From assembly GCA_018660305.1 (NCBI GenBank), contig JABJKO010000059.1:1-23996 (forward strand): a DNA stretch of 23,996 bases, in the 5' to 3' direction. Positions 7,372 through 14,488 of the stretch are shown here, piece by piece. The first letter of the stretch is position 1. Each line of letters starts with the position of its first letter. The notes under the pieces were generated by a model. The model had not been told where the DNA came from and searched no databases. It was given only the letters and a program-made list of their open reading frames with translations. The stretch is from Rhodospirillaceae bacterium (lineage in GTDB: Bacteria > Pseudomonadota > Alphaproteobacteria > MPNO01 > UBA2964). Position numbers and translations under genes: made by a program.

Positions 7372-8967
7372 TCAAACAAGCGCCCCCGGCATCCCGATGC
7401 TGGGCGCCTGGATCGGTGCGTCGCCGCGGATCGAGGTGACCAGATCGTAATGGCTGGGCATGTGATCGGCCAGCGCTCCCAGCGGTTCCTGGGATTGGCG
7501 CAAATAATCGTTCCAGGTGGCTTCTTCGAGGCTCAGATTCTGCGCCACCTTGCGGTCGCGATAGAACCCCTTGGCGATGAGGACCAGGGTATAGACCCCG
7601 TGGCTGAACAGGTGATCGGATTGGAGATCGTAGGGCCGCGGCAGGTTGCTTTGCCAGACCGCGAGGTTTTCGCGCAGGCTGTCGGGAATGGGTATTTCTT
7701 CACGGGCCGCGATCCAGTAATCGGAATCGGTCCGGTTGTTCAGGTGGAAATGCAGCGCGATGAAATCGCGCAGCTCGTCGTAGAACCCGTTGATCAATGA
7801 ATTGTAGCGGTCGGCCAGGGCCGGGTTGAAATCCAGATCGGGGAAATAGCTGTAGAGCCAGCGGATCGCCATTTCGATGGAGTAGATGGCGGTGGATTCC
7901 AGCGGTTCGATGAACCCGCTTGAGAGCCCCATGCCGATGCAGTTCTTGACCCAGGACCGTCTGGCGTGGCCGATCCGAAGAGGGATCACCCTCGGTTCCA
8001 GCCCGTCCGCGGCCGGTCCCAGATGGGCCATGAACTCGTCCCTGGCCTGTTCGTCGCTGCGGAACTTGCTGGAAAAAACGTACCCCGTACCGATCCGGGA
8101 ATAGAGCGGCACATTCCACACCCATCCCGCGCCCAGTGCCGTGCTGCCGGTGCAGGGATCCAGCCGGGTCACGTCCCTATGGGGGATCTGGATCGCCAGC
8201 GCCCGGTCGTTCATCAGATAATCGCCGTAGGAATCGAACGGCTCGCCGAGGGCTTTTTGCAGCACCAGGCTGCGGAAACCGGTGCAGTCGATCACCAGCT
8301 CGACAGCATGGCGCCCGCCTCGTTCCAGTTCCAGCGCGGCGACAAAGCCCCGCTCGTCAAGTTCCACATCGACCACATCGTCGGCAATATGGACGACGCC
8401 GTTGGCCTCGGCGGTTTCCTTTAACAGACCGGCGAAGGCGACCGCGTCCAGATGATAGGCATAGTTTGTGGCGGCCGAAAAATCGTCGGATCCGATCTGC
8501 CGCGGTCCCCGGCATTCCGCCACCAGACGCGGCGCGGCAGAGAAAGCACCGGCGAATTCGGTGCCCGCCCCGCCATTGGAGCGGTTGGCGCCGAAGCGCG
8601 TGTAATAGGCACCGAGATCGTGCCCGCCGACCAACGGATCGTCTTCGAAGATATTGAGATATTCCACCGGGCGCCCTGAGGAATCGACATTCCAGTTGCG
8701 GAACCGGACGCACAGCTTGAACGACGCGTTACAGCGCTGAAAGAAATCCCGCTCGCTTATGCCGAGCTGCTGGAGGGTGCGCGGCATGGCCGGCACCGTC
8801 GCCTCGCCGACCCCGACGCTGGCTATGGTGGGCGATTCGATCACCGAGACCGCCAGACCGGCGCTGCCGTCCGATCGCCGGTGAATGCGCGACAGAAGCG
8901 TCGCCGCCATCCAGCCGGCGGTCCCTCCGCCGACGATGGTGACATGTGAAATCTGCCGGTTTGCCAT
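7372..8967 (-). CDS. Flavin-dependent halogenase 2 (tryptophan-halogenase family, substrate unknown)
   Basis: A 531-residue flavin-dependent halogenase, a diverged paralogue of halogenase 1. Motifs: FAD-binding VGGGTAGW (12-19), SVGVGEATVP (50-59), catalytic lysine K84 in NASFKLCVRF, WxWxxP motif W282-V-W-N-V-P287, and E357 in EPLESTA. The position after the EST triad is Ala, against Gly in PrnA and Ser in halogenase 1, so the halide pocket differs between the paralogues. The segments at about 95-165 and the C-terminus are very different from halogenase 1, which suggests different substrates. The start at 8967 gives the normal short lead into the FAD motif and has a GAGAGAAG purine stretch upstream. 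The frame stays open 115 codons further upstream, but that part has low-complexity composition and overlaps the divergent gene, so I exclude it. It diverges from the Cys-rich/2OG-oxygenase pair. Confidence 0.9.
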   Translation of the reverse strand: MANRQISHVTIVGGGTAGWMAATLLSRIHRRSDGSAGLAVSVIESPTIASVGVGEATVPAMPRTLQQLGISERDFFQRCNASFKLCVRFRNWNVDSSGRPVEYLNIFEDDPLVGGHDLGAYYTRFGANRSNGGAGTEFAGAFSAAPRLVAECRGPRQIGSDDFSAATNYAYHLDAVAFAGLLKETAEANGVVHIADDVVDVELDERGFVAALELERGGRHAVELVIDCTGFRSLVLQKALGEPFDSYGDYLMNDRALAIQIPHRDVTRLDPCTGSTALGAGWVWNVPLYSRIGTGYVFSSKFRSDEQARDEFMAHLGPAADGLEPRVIPLRIGHARRSWVKNCIGMGLSSGFIEPLESTAIYSIEMAIRWLYSYFPDLDFNPALADRYNSLINGFYDELRDFIALHFHLNNRTDSDYWIAAREEIPIPDSLRENLAVWQSNLPRPYDLQSDHLFSHGVYTLVLIAKGFYRDRKVAQNLSLEEATWNDYLRQSQEPLGALADHMPSHYDLVTSIRGDAPIQAPSIGMPGALV

Positions 8968-9169
8968 GGATTCGCTGCTTCTCTCTACGGTTTTTTGCCG
9001 GGCGCGGGTGCCCTGCGCTCGGGTGGGTGCGGCGCGCATATTGACCGGAGCCTTAGGCCGGTTCAAGGCGCAATCCCACGCGTGGTTTCGCCGGCCTCCG
9101 CGGTAAAATGGCTTAACGCTGAATTTACGACAATCTGTGATCCTCATGGTCGCAGAGGGAGCCAGCGTC

Positions 9170-9802
9170 ATGCGCATACCACCCAGAGAATCTCCACCCG
9201 ATCGTATGGACAAGCTCCGTGTCGAAATCGCCGAGGCGGTATGCCCGGCTGCTACGGATGGGCGGGTGTGCGGCGAGACTTGCGCCTTCGCCTGTCCCCA
9301 GTGCGGCTCCACCGCCTGCCAATGTACCTGCTCGCCCGACTGCGCCGAGGCGTCGCGGGCGTTATCCGCCGACCCTGACCATTATCCCATTGAGCCCGGA
9401 ATCCTGCCTCTGGTCTTCGAGATGAAACGGCTTGGTTTTTTCAGGCCGTGCTGGTCCTGCGAGGGGCATTTGGGGACGGACGGGGCCCTTTGGAAATTGC
9501 CCAGGGTCTGGTTCTATTGCAGCTCGACGGCGCAACTCCGTCTTCTTGGCGATGGAATCAAAGACCTTCAGCTAGAGGGAAAGCTGAGCGCGCAATGGCA
9601 CATCGTCGTGACCTTTTCCGATTCCGACAATCCGGATACGACGTTTTCACTCGAACCCGCGGACCATACAAAAGACGCCGCTCTGCTGCCCGGGCTGCAA
9701 AACGACGCCTTGGTGATCGCCCGGTCACTCGAGGCGCTCATGACCGGGCAGGCCAAAAAACTGCAACAAACCCTGGATGAAGCCCTTGCCCGCGATACAT
9801 GA
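9170..9802 (+). CDS. Cys-rich protein of unknown family
   Basis: I do not recognise this 210-residue protein by name. Residues 25-58 hold nine cysteines (25, 34, 38, 42, 45, 50, 52, 54, 58), including CPQCG, then CQCTC, which looks like a zinc-, copper- or iron-sulfur-binding knuckle. A second region has FFRPCWSCEGHL (C94, C97, H100) and a following PRVWFYCSS segment, possibly a second metal site. The rest is a compact alpha/beta domain ending in a helix (DALVIARSLEALMTGQAKKLQQTLDEAL). No signal peptide or membrane segment is present. I chose ATG 9170 because AGAGGGAG lies 8 bases upstream; a GTG at 9137 and ATG at 9146 and 9206 are alternatives. Its 3' end overlaps the next gene by 26 bases, so the two are translationally coupled. 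It diverges from halogenase 2. Confidence 0.7.
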   Translation: MRIPPRESPPDRMDKLRVEIAEAVCPAATDGRVCGETCAFACPQCGSTACQCTCSPDCAEASRALSADPDHYPIEPGILPLVFEMKRLGFFRPCWSCEGHLGTDGALWKLPRVWFYCSSTAQLRLLGDGIKDLQLEGKLSAQWHIVVTFSDSDNPDTTFSLEPADHTKDAALLPGLQNDALVIARSLEALMTGQAKKLQQTLDEALARDT

Positions 9803-10586
9803 ACCCGCGATACATGAAATTGACGATCGCCCCGGAGTTTTCGAATTAGAGGCACTCGCCCAACTGGCGCGGGATCCCGATTCCGAGGTGAGGGGTGCCG
9901 TGAATGGTTCGCCCTACAGTGCCCGAATTGCCCTCCCGCGTTATGGCGCCCGTATCGCCCATTATTTTCGGGATGTCGCGCCAGGCGGTCTCCCGGGTGC
10001 AATCGCCACCTCGCGGATTCCGTTTGATCTGGACGATTTCGGCCTTATCGTACATTTCGAGCAGCCCGCCGAAATCGCCGTTCATGGCGACCATATGATA
10101 CTCGACGATTCCCTCCGCGCGCTGGTCGATCGCTTCGGCCCCGTCGTCCTGCGCAATGCCAGCATGGTCACCGACGCGCGCAACCGGTTCCACCGCAACA
10201 TCTTTCCCCATTTGCGGTTCCATGTGGATCGCGGCCCGGCCATGCCCAACCAGTATTCGTGCTTTACTCGCGACCCCCTGGATGCCGAGCAATTTTTGCC
10301 GCGCGAATCCTCGACACTTTTCATTGCCAATATCGTCGCCTGTCTCGAACAGGCGCGGGCCACCGGTTCGACCCTCGAGGCGGCGCAGGTCGGGGCAAGC
10401 TATGACTTGTTCCCCAAAACGGATATGGCGCCGCTGCTGGGCGAGATCATCTTCGAACAGCCCTGGAATGAACCCGCCGGTGTTGGTGAGATTGCCCTGA
10501 TAGATAACCGCACGGTGCTGCACGCCACCTACCATAAAGACGGCTCCACCCGGGGTTATCCCATCGGGGCCCGCTATCTGGTCTGA
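9777..10586 (+). CDS. Probable TauD/TfdA-like Fe(II)/2-oxoglutarate oxygenase
   Basis: A 269-residue protein whose central and C-terminal parts show the double-stranded beta-helix oxygenase pattern. GPVVLRNAS (121-129) resembles the early TauD strand. H149-x-D151 in RFHVDRGPAMPNQYSCF would give two iron ligands. H249 in DNRTVLHATYHKDG would be the third, and R259, ten residues later, the 2-oxoglutarate-binding arginine; TauD has His255 and Arg266. The spacing between the HxD and the distal His is about 100 residues, shorter than in TauD, so the subfamily differs. This assignment rests on motif reading, not on a search. The start overlaps the Cys-rich gene. Its second to fourteenth residues include a doubled PAIHE from an exact 15-bp duplication. 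A substrate-tailoring role with the adjacent halogenase is inference. Confidence 0.6.
   Translation: MKPLPAIHEPAIHEIDDRPGVFELEALAQLARDPDSEVRGAVNGSPYSARIALPRYGARIAHYFRDVAPGGLPGAIATSRIPFDLDDFGLIVHFEQPAEIAVHGDHMILDDSLRALVDRFGPVVLRNASMVTDARNRFHRNIFPHLRFHVDRGPAMPNQYSCFTRDPLDAEQFLPRESSTLFIANIVACLEQARATGSTLEAAQVGASYDLFPKTDMAPLLGEIIFEQPWNEPAGVGEIALIDNRTVLHATYHKDGSTRGYPIGARYLV
9789..9818. repeat. Exact 15-bp tandem duplication at a gene overlap
   Basis: CCCGCGATACATGAA occurs twice in direct succession with no mismatch. The first copy contains the TGA stop of the Cys-rich gene. In the frame of the downstream oxygenase both copies are read as PAIHE, so its N-terminus carries PAIHEPAIHE. Being 15 bases (five codons), it leaves the downstream frame intact. 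Confidence 0.9.
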
Positions 10587-10595
10587 CCGGCCGCG

Positions 10596-11591
10596 TCAGA
10601 GCCCCAGAAGTTTTCGGGTGTTGTCTTCGTAGATCGCCTGGCGGTCGCTATCCTCGCAGCGCAAAGTCTCGATGACCTCGATGGTCGAGCGGATCAGATC
10701 CTCGCCGCCGGACAAATCATAGGGGCAGTCGCTGGCGAAGAAGGAGTTGCCGGCGCCAAAGAAATCAAGCCCGGCCTGGCTGGCGGCCTGGGCGCCGAAC
10801 ATGGCGGTGTCCACGTAAAAATCCTTGAAATAGTCGATCATGGGCCGTTTGAGTTTCTCCGCGAAGCCCTCGCCTTCCTTCGACATGACGGCATTGCGGC
10901 GCTCCCATAAGGGCGAGAACCGCCCCTCCGCATGGGGCACGTAGGCGCCCCAATGATGGCCGATCACCTTGAAGTCGGGGATCTCGTCGAACATGCCCGA
11001 GCACACCATGCGCGTCATGGCGGCGGTGGTCTCGTAGGCCCAGCCGATGCCCCAGAAAATCTCGTACATGGACTGGTCTTCCGACAAATAATCGGCATGG
11101 CTCGCCGGCCGGGTCGGGTGCAGCCAGACGGCTTTGCCGCGCCCGGCAATCTTGGCGAAGATGTCACGGAATTCCGGCTGATCCAGGGCCTTGTTATCGA
11201 CGCTGGAATGGATCTGGAACCCAACGGCGCCGTGCTCGTCGAGCACCCGGTCGATTTCCTTGAGGGCCGCCCCCGTATTGTTCATGGGCAGCGCCGCGAT
11301 GAACCACGGCATGCGGTCGGGATGCTCGCGGCAGATCCGCGCCATGCCGTCATTGGCGACGCGGGCAAGCTCGGGGGAATCGCCGGGCCCGGCGATCACG
11401 TCGAGGGGCGGCTGGGAGATGGAAATAATCTGCTGGTAATCGTCGAACTTTTCCAGCACCCGCATGCGCGCGTCCATGTCATAGAGCTCATCCATGGCTT
11501 TCCACCGTTTGACGGCGGTGGCCGGCATCAGCTTCTCGGCCGCCTCGAAGAACTCGGTTGGAAAGACATGGTTGAAGACATCGATTTTCAT
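10596..11591 (-). CDS. Amidohydrolase-2 (ACMSD-like) family protein with Phe in the first His position
   Basis: A 331-residue TIM-barrel metal-dependent hydrolase/decarboxylase of the amidohydrolase-2 family, related to aminocarboxymuconate-semialdehyde decarboxylase. Visible elements: the N-terminal strand IDVFNHVFP (residues 3-11), KAVWLHPTRP, FKVIGHHWGAYVPHAEGR with the metal-binding His, and the C-terminal FFASDCPYD with the catalytic Asp. In most members the first strand reads DxHxH; here the first His is Phe (F6-N7-H8). The start at 11591 has GGAGGG about 10 bases upstream and puts the barrel strand at residue 3. A longer open frame upstream is not supported. It converges on the 2OG-oxygenase gene (9 bases between stops) and diverges from the MetE-like operon. 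The substrate is unknown; decarboxylation or ring hydrolysis of an aromatic catabolite is likely from the family. Confidence 0.85.
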   Translation of the reverse strand: MKIDVFNHVFPTEFFEAAEKLMPATAVKRWKAMDELYDMDARMRVLEKFDDYQQIISISQPPLDVIAGPGDSPELARVANDGMARICREHPDRMPWFIAALPMNNTGAALKEIDRVLDEHGAVGFQIHSSVDNKALDQPEFRDIFAKIAGRGKAVWLHPTRPASHADYLSEDQSMYEIFWGIGWAYETTAAMTRMVCSGMFDEIPDFKVIGHHWGAYVPHAEGRFSPLWERRNAVMSKEGEGFAEKLKRPMIDYFKDFYVDTAMFGAQAASQAGLDFFGAGNSFFASDCPYDLSGGEDLIRSTIEVIETLRCEDSDRQAIYEDNTRKLLGL

Positions 11592-11940
11592 CAGAATTTT
11601 CCCTCCGCCGCGCTTTAAGAAATGATAGACGCCCCGCGCGTTCGCCAGCCGCGGCGGCACGACGGCGATTTCCCTTTCAATACCAGATAGAACGCGCCCT
11701 CGAAAGGAGCCGTCATTGGAGCGCTGCCTCAGTTTTATATTTGCGGACAGGAGATCCCGATGTCCGAAGCCGGGGCAATCGCGGACACTCATTCCTCCTT
11801 CTCGGTTTTTATGGACCCTCGGATCTGGCCGCGGGCCGGTCCGGGGACGGGCGTGAGGCGTTGGGCCCGCCGGGGATTTGACAGACGCGCCCCGTCCGCA
11901 GAAGCTTCCCCCCCGAGAATGATGAAACAGGGATGCCGTC
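11592..11940. other. Divergent intergenic region, amidohydrolase / MetE-like operon
   Basis: These roughly 350 bases separate divergent starts. A perfect TTGACA lies at 11878-11883 on the plus strand, but the hexamer 17 bases further (GAAGCT) is a poor -10, so I do not assign a promoter. A TTTATA (TATAAA on the minus strand) is at 11734-11739, again without a partner -35. A run of seven C precedes the MetE-like leader. I see no gene, palindrome pair or repeat that I can defend here. Confidence 0.35.
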
Positions 11941-12984
11941 ATGCGCACCGTTGCCAACAAGCTGCTGCCGACCAGTCTGGTGGGCTCCTACCCACAACCC
12001 GATTGGCTGATCGATCGCGAGAAGCTGCGCGGCCGGTTTCCGCCCCGGGTCAGGGCCCTGGAGCTATGGCGGATCGATGAAGACCATCTCCAGGAAGCCC
12101 AGGACGACGCGACCCTGATCGCCATCCGAGCCCAGGAAAGCGCCGGGCTCGATATCATTACCGACGGCGAAATAAGGCGCGAAAGCTATTCCAACCGGTT
12201 CGCCACGGCGCTGGAAGGGGTCAATATCGATGATCCCGGTACCGCGCTCGACCGATCCGGCCATCCAAACCCGGTCCCGCGTATTGATGGCAAGGTGCGG
12301 CGAAAACATCCTGTGGCCGTCCGCGATCTCGAATTCCTGCGCGCCCATACCGACCGGCCGGTCAAGATCACCGTGCCCGGGCCGTACACCATGTCGCAGC
12401 AGGCGCAGAACGATTTTTATGAGTCCCCCGCCGATCTCGCCATGGATTACGCGGCGGCGGTCAATGAGGAAATCAAGGATCTGTTCGCTGCCGGCGCTGA
12501 CTATGTGCAGATCGACGAGCCCTATATGCAGGCCCGCCCGGAGCCGGCCCGGGAATACGGTCTGTCCTCGCTGAACCGGGCGCTGGACGGCGTGGATGGC
12601 GCCACGGCCGTGCATATTTGTTTCGGTTATGCGGCCATTATTCATGCGCGCCCCGAAGGCTATTCCTTCCTGCCGGAATTTCATGATTGCAGTTGCGATC
12701 AGGTGTCCATCGAGACCGCGCAATCGGGCCTCGATTGTAAGGTTCTCGAGACGCTGCCGGAGAAAACCATCATTCTCGGCGTCATTGATCTGGCGGACAT
12801 GACTGTCGAGACGCCGGAGCAGGTGGCGGCGCGTATTCGCCGCGCCGTGGAGTACAAGGACCCGGCGCAGATAATTGTGGCGCCCGATTGCGGTATGAAA
12901 TATCTGCCCCGCGATATCGCCTATGGCAAGCTGGAGGCCATGGTGCAGGGGGCTGCCATCGTGCGGGGTGAAGTGGCTGGCTAG
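11941..12984 (+). CDS. MetE C-terminal-domain-like methyltransferase (cobalamin-independent methionine synthase family)
   Basis: A 347-residue stand-alone catalytic (beta/alpha)8 domain of the MetE family. The N-terminal LLPTSLVGSYPQPDWL is the usual opening. The zinc and thiol-activation site is complete: H225-x-C227 in VHICFGY, E258 in VSIETAQ, and C317 in APDCGMKYL, which correspond to the His-x-Cys, Glu and Cys ligands of MetE. Also present are DGEIRRESY and DYVQIDEPY. It lacks the N-terminal half of full MetE (about 750 aa). Short homologues include archaeal core-MetE, demethylases and epoxyalkane:CoM transferases, so the methyl or alkyl donor and thiol acceptor are unknown. It is 21 bases from the next gene, on the same strand. 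A role in a catabolic or tailoring operon rather than methionine synthesis is inferred from context. Confidence 0.85.
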   Translation: MRTVANKLLPTSLVGSYPQPDWLIDREKLRGRFPPRVRALELWRIDEDHLQEAQDDATLIAIRAQESAGLDIITDGEIRRESYSNRFATALEGVNIDDPGTALDRSGHPNPVPRIDGKVRRKHPVAVRDLEFLRAHTDRPVKITVPGPYTMSQQAQNDFYESPADLAMDYAAAVNEEIKDLFAAGADYVQIDEPYMQARPEPAREYGLSSLNRALDGVDGATAVHICFGYAAIIHARPEGYSFLPEFHDCSCDQVSIETAQSGLDCKVLETLPEKTIILGVIDLADMTVETPEQVAARIRRAVEYKDPAQIIVAPDCGMKYLPRDIAYGKLEAMVQGAAIVRGEVAG

Positions 12985-13005
12985 AGAGCCCATTGCAGGG
13001 AGGAT

Positions 13006-13740
13006 ATGGTGGAAAAACCCGAACAATTCGAACAGCGGATGGCGGCGTTGATCTGGGAGAACCGCTGGAAGACCCACAGCGCTTTCGACATTTGGCTGCT
13101 CAATCACATGTGCCGCGAGGGCGCTGCCGTCTTCGGCCTCGAACATTGCGTTTTCGCCGACCAGTTCCCGCGCTGGTTCGGCAACATCATCGGCAATTGC
13201 CCCGAGCTCGATGCACGGCAATACATGATCGACAACATGTATGTGGAGGAGGTCATCGATCCCACCATCGAGACCGGTCATTACGAAAGCATGGTGGATT
13301 TCGCCGTCGCCCTGGGGTTCGAGCGGGACTTCGTCTACGGCTATCAGGGCCGGACTTATACCAGGATGGCGCTGGCCTACTGGGATCGCGCCAGCCGGGT
13401 ATGGCCCTGGCTCGAGGGCTTCGCGGCGGTCGCCGGACTCGAGGCGGCGCGCGGTCCGGCGGTGGCCGCAAAGGGCAATATCGCGTCCCTCAACCGCGCG
13501 GTATGGGAACCGCTGGGTCTCGATGACACGGCGCTGGCGCACTGGTCGGCCGGCGAGGTGGCCGATATGCCGGAAGGCGGCCATGGCGACATGACCCTCA
13601 AGATTCTCGCCCGGCACGCCGATAGCGATGAAAAACAGAAAATCGTGCTTCAGCGGCTGGAAGAAACCATGCAAATCCGCTGGTTTCACTTCGACCATAT
13701 AGGCCGCGATGCCCAGGCCGCATCAGGACTAGAGCCCTGA
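13006..13740 (+). CDS. TenA/PqqC/haem-oxygenase-like fold protein (possible HDO-type iron oxidase)
   Basis: A 244-residue all-helical protein that looks like the iron-containing redox-enzyme / TENA-THI-4-PQQC group. The segment 72-104 (QYMIDNMYVEEVIDPTIETG followed by HYESMVDFAVALGF) resembles the metal-binding helix of haem-oxygenase-like diiron oxidases (E...H plus a LW/MVxFAxALG tail), with E81/E82 and H92 as candidate ligands. A later region (HWSAGEVADMPEGGHGDM) has spaced His and Asp residues where the second ligand cluster is expected. The last helix ends in IRWFHFDHIG. The ligand spacing departs from CADD and UndA, with extra residues inside the motif, so function is uncertain. AGGGAGG precedes the ATG, and a GTG one codon later is an alternative start. 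It is co-transcribed with the MetE-like gene. Confidence 0.6.
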   Translation: MVEKPEQFEQRMAALIWENRWKTHSAFDIWLLNHMCREGAAVFGLEHCVFADQFPRWFGNIIGNCPELDARQYMIDNMYVEEVIDPTIETGHYESMVDFAVALGFERDFVYGYQGRTYTRMALAYWDRASRVWPWLEGFAAVAGLEAARGPAVAAKGNIASLNRAVWEPLGLDDTALAHWSAGEVADMPEGGHGDMTLKILARHADSDEKQKIVLQRLEETMQIRWFHFDHIGRDAQAASGLEP

Positions 13741-13790
13741 AAAGCATCGGAGAGAATGTCGAATCAGCGGTGTAATCGGGAAAATTGGTG

Positions 13791-13796
13791 TATAAT
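13791..13796 (+). promoter_or_regulatory. Candidate -10 element before the VOC/aldolase genes
   Basis: A perfect TATAAT sits in a locally AT-rich 106-base spacer, about 50 bases before the VOC gene start. No good -35 is found 16-18 bases upstream, so it may be an internal or activator-dependent promoter, or chance. Confidence 0.3.
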
Positions 13797-13846
13797 GAAG
13801 CCAATTCAAATCGGTTATAGCCGATCAAATCCTGATGGAGGGAACC

Positions 13847-14425
13847 ATGGATGGAAACGCAACTTCCGGCAGTCACGTCGACGACCAGCGCGAAAAGGCC
13901 GCCAACACGCATCCCGACAGCTATGTGGGCGAATCGCCCATCAAGGTGAACAAGCTCGGGCATTTCGTTTATGAGGTGACCGATGTGGAACGGACCGCCA
14001 AGTTCTGGTCCGAGGTCATGGGGTTCGAGGAAACCGACCGCAACGAAATTGGCATGGTGTTTTTCCGCTGCGGTTCCGACCATCACGCCATCGGCTTAAA
14101 ACCCGGTAAGGCAAAGGCCCGGCCGGCAGCGGGCGAGGCGTTGAAGATGGAGCATCTGGCTCTCGAGGTGGAAAGTCTGGATGTGCTGTTCAGGACCCGC
14201 GACTATCTGGAAAAGAACAATATCCCCGTGGTGTTCCAGGGACGCAAGGGCGCCGGCGGCAATGCCGGACTGCATTTCTGCGATCCCGACGGGTTCGAGT
14301 TCGAGCTTTATTGCGGCATGGATCAGGTTGACGACGAAGGTATTCTTCGGCCCGCCGAGCAGTTCCATCGGGTGAGTTCCCTGGAAGAGGCCCGCGACAA
14401 TCCGTTACCACCCAAGAAGTGGTAG
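13847..14425 (+). CDS. VOC-fold protein (glyoxalase / extradiol-dioxygenase family)
   Basis: A 192-residue vicinal-oxygen-chelate protein with two beta-alpha-beta-beta-beta modules. The first begins at VNKLGHFVYEVTDVERTAKFW with a likely metal His, the second at KMEHLALEVESLDVLF with a second His. The module ends with HFCDPDGFEFELYC, whose Glu would be the third ligand. The pattern suits single-unit extradiol dioxygenases or glyoxalase-type isomerases; the ring-cleavage reading fits the downstream aldolase but is inference. ATG 13847 is preferred over ATG 13835 because GGAGGG lies directly upstream at proper spacing. The N-terminal 25 residues are hydrophilic and unconserved-looking. It is followed by the aldolase gene after 63 bases. 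Confidence 0.85.
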   Translation: MDGNATSGSHVDDQREKAANTHPDSYVGESPIKVNKLGHFVYEVTDVERTAKFWSEVMGFEETDRNEIGMVFFRCGSDHHAIGLKPGKAKARPAAGEALKMEHLALEVESLDVLFRTRDYLEKNNIPVVFQGRKGAGGNAGLHFCDPDGFEFELYCGMDQVDDEGILRPAEQFHRVSSLEEARDNPLPPKKW

Positions 14426-14434
14426 GCGCCGCGT

Positions 14435-14448
14435 ATTAAGGATTAAGG
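14435..14448. repeat. Exact 7-bp tandem duplication after the VOC gene
   Basis: ATTAAGG is repeated twice in direct succession, just after the VOC stop codon and before the aldolase ribosome-binding site. It is one of a group of short tandem duplications at gene junctions in this window. Confidence 0.6.
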
Positions 14449-14488
14449 ACAGCGGCCCGCAACGACGGGCCGGCTGGGAGGAATGACC

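Noticed and set aside
8968..9312. N-terminal extension of halogenase 2 by 115 codons
   Set aside because: The extension has no halogenase homology, overlaps the divergent Cys-rich gene, and would place the FAD motif more than 120 residues in, unlike the family.
12064..13698. A 544-codon open frame antisense to the MetE-like and HDO-like genes
   Set aside because: It lies wholly opposite two genes with clear active-site motifs and has the His/Gly/Arg-rich composition typical of antisense frames in GC-rich DNA. No family motif or ribosome site was seen.
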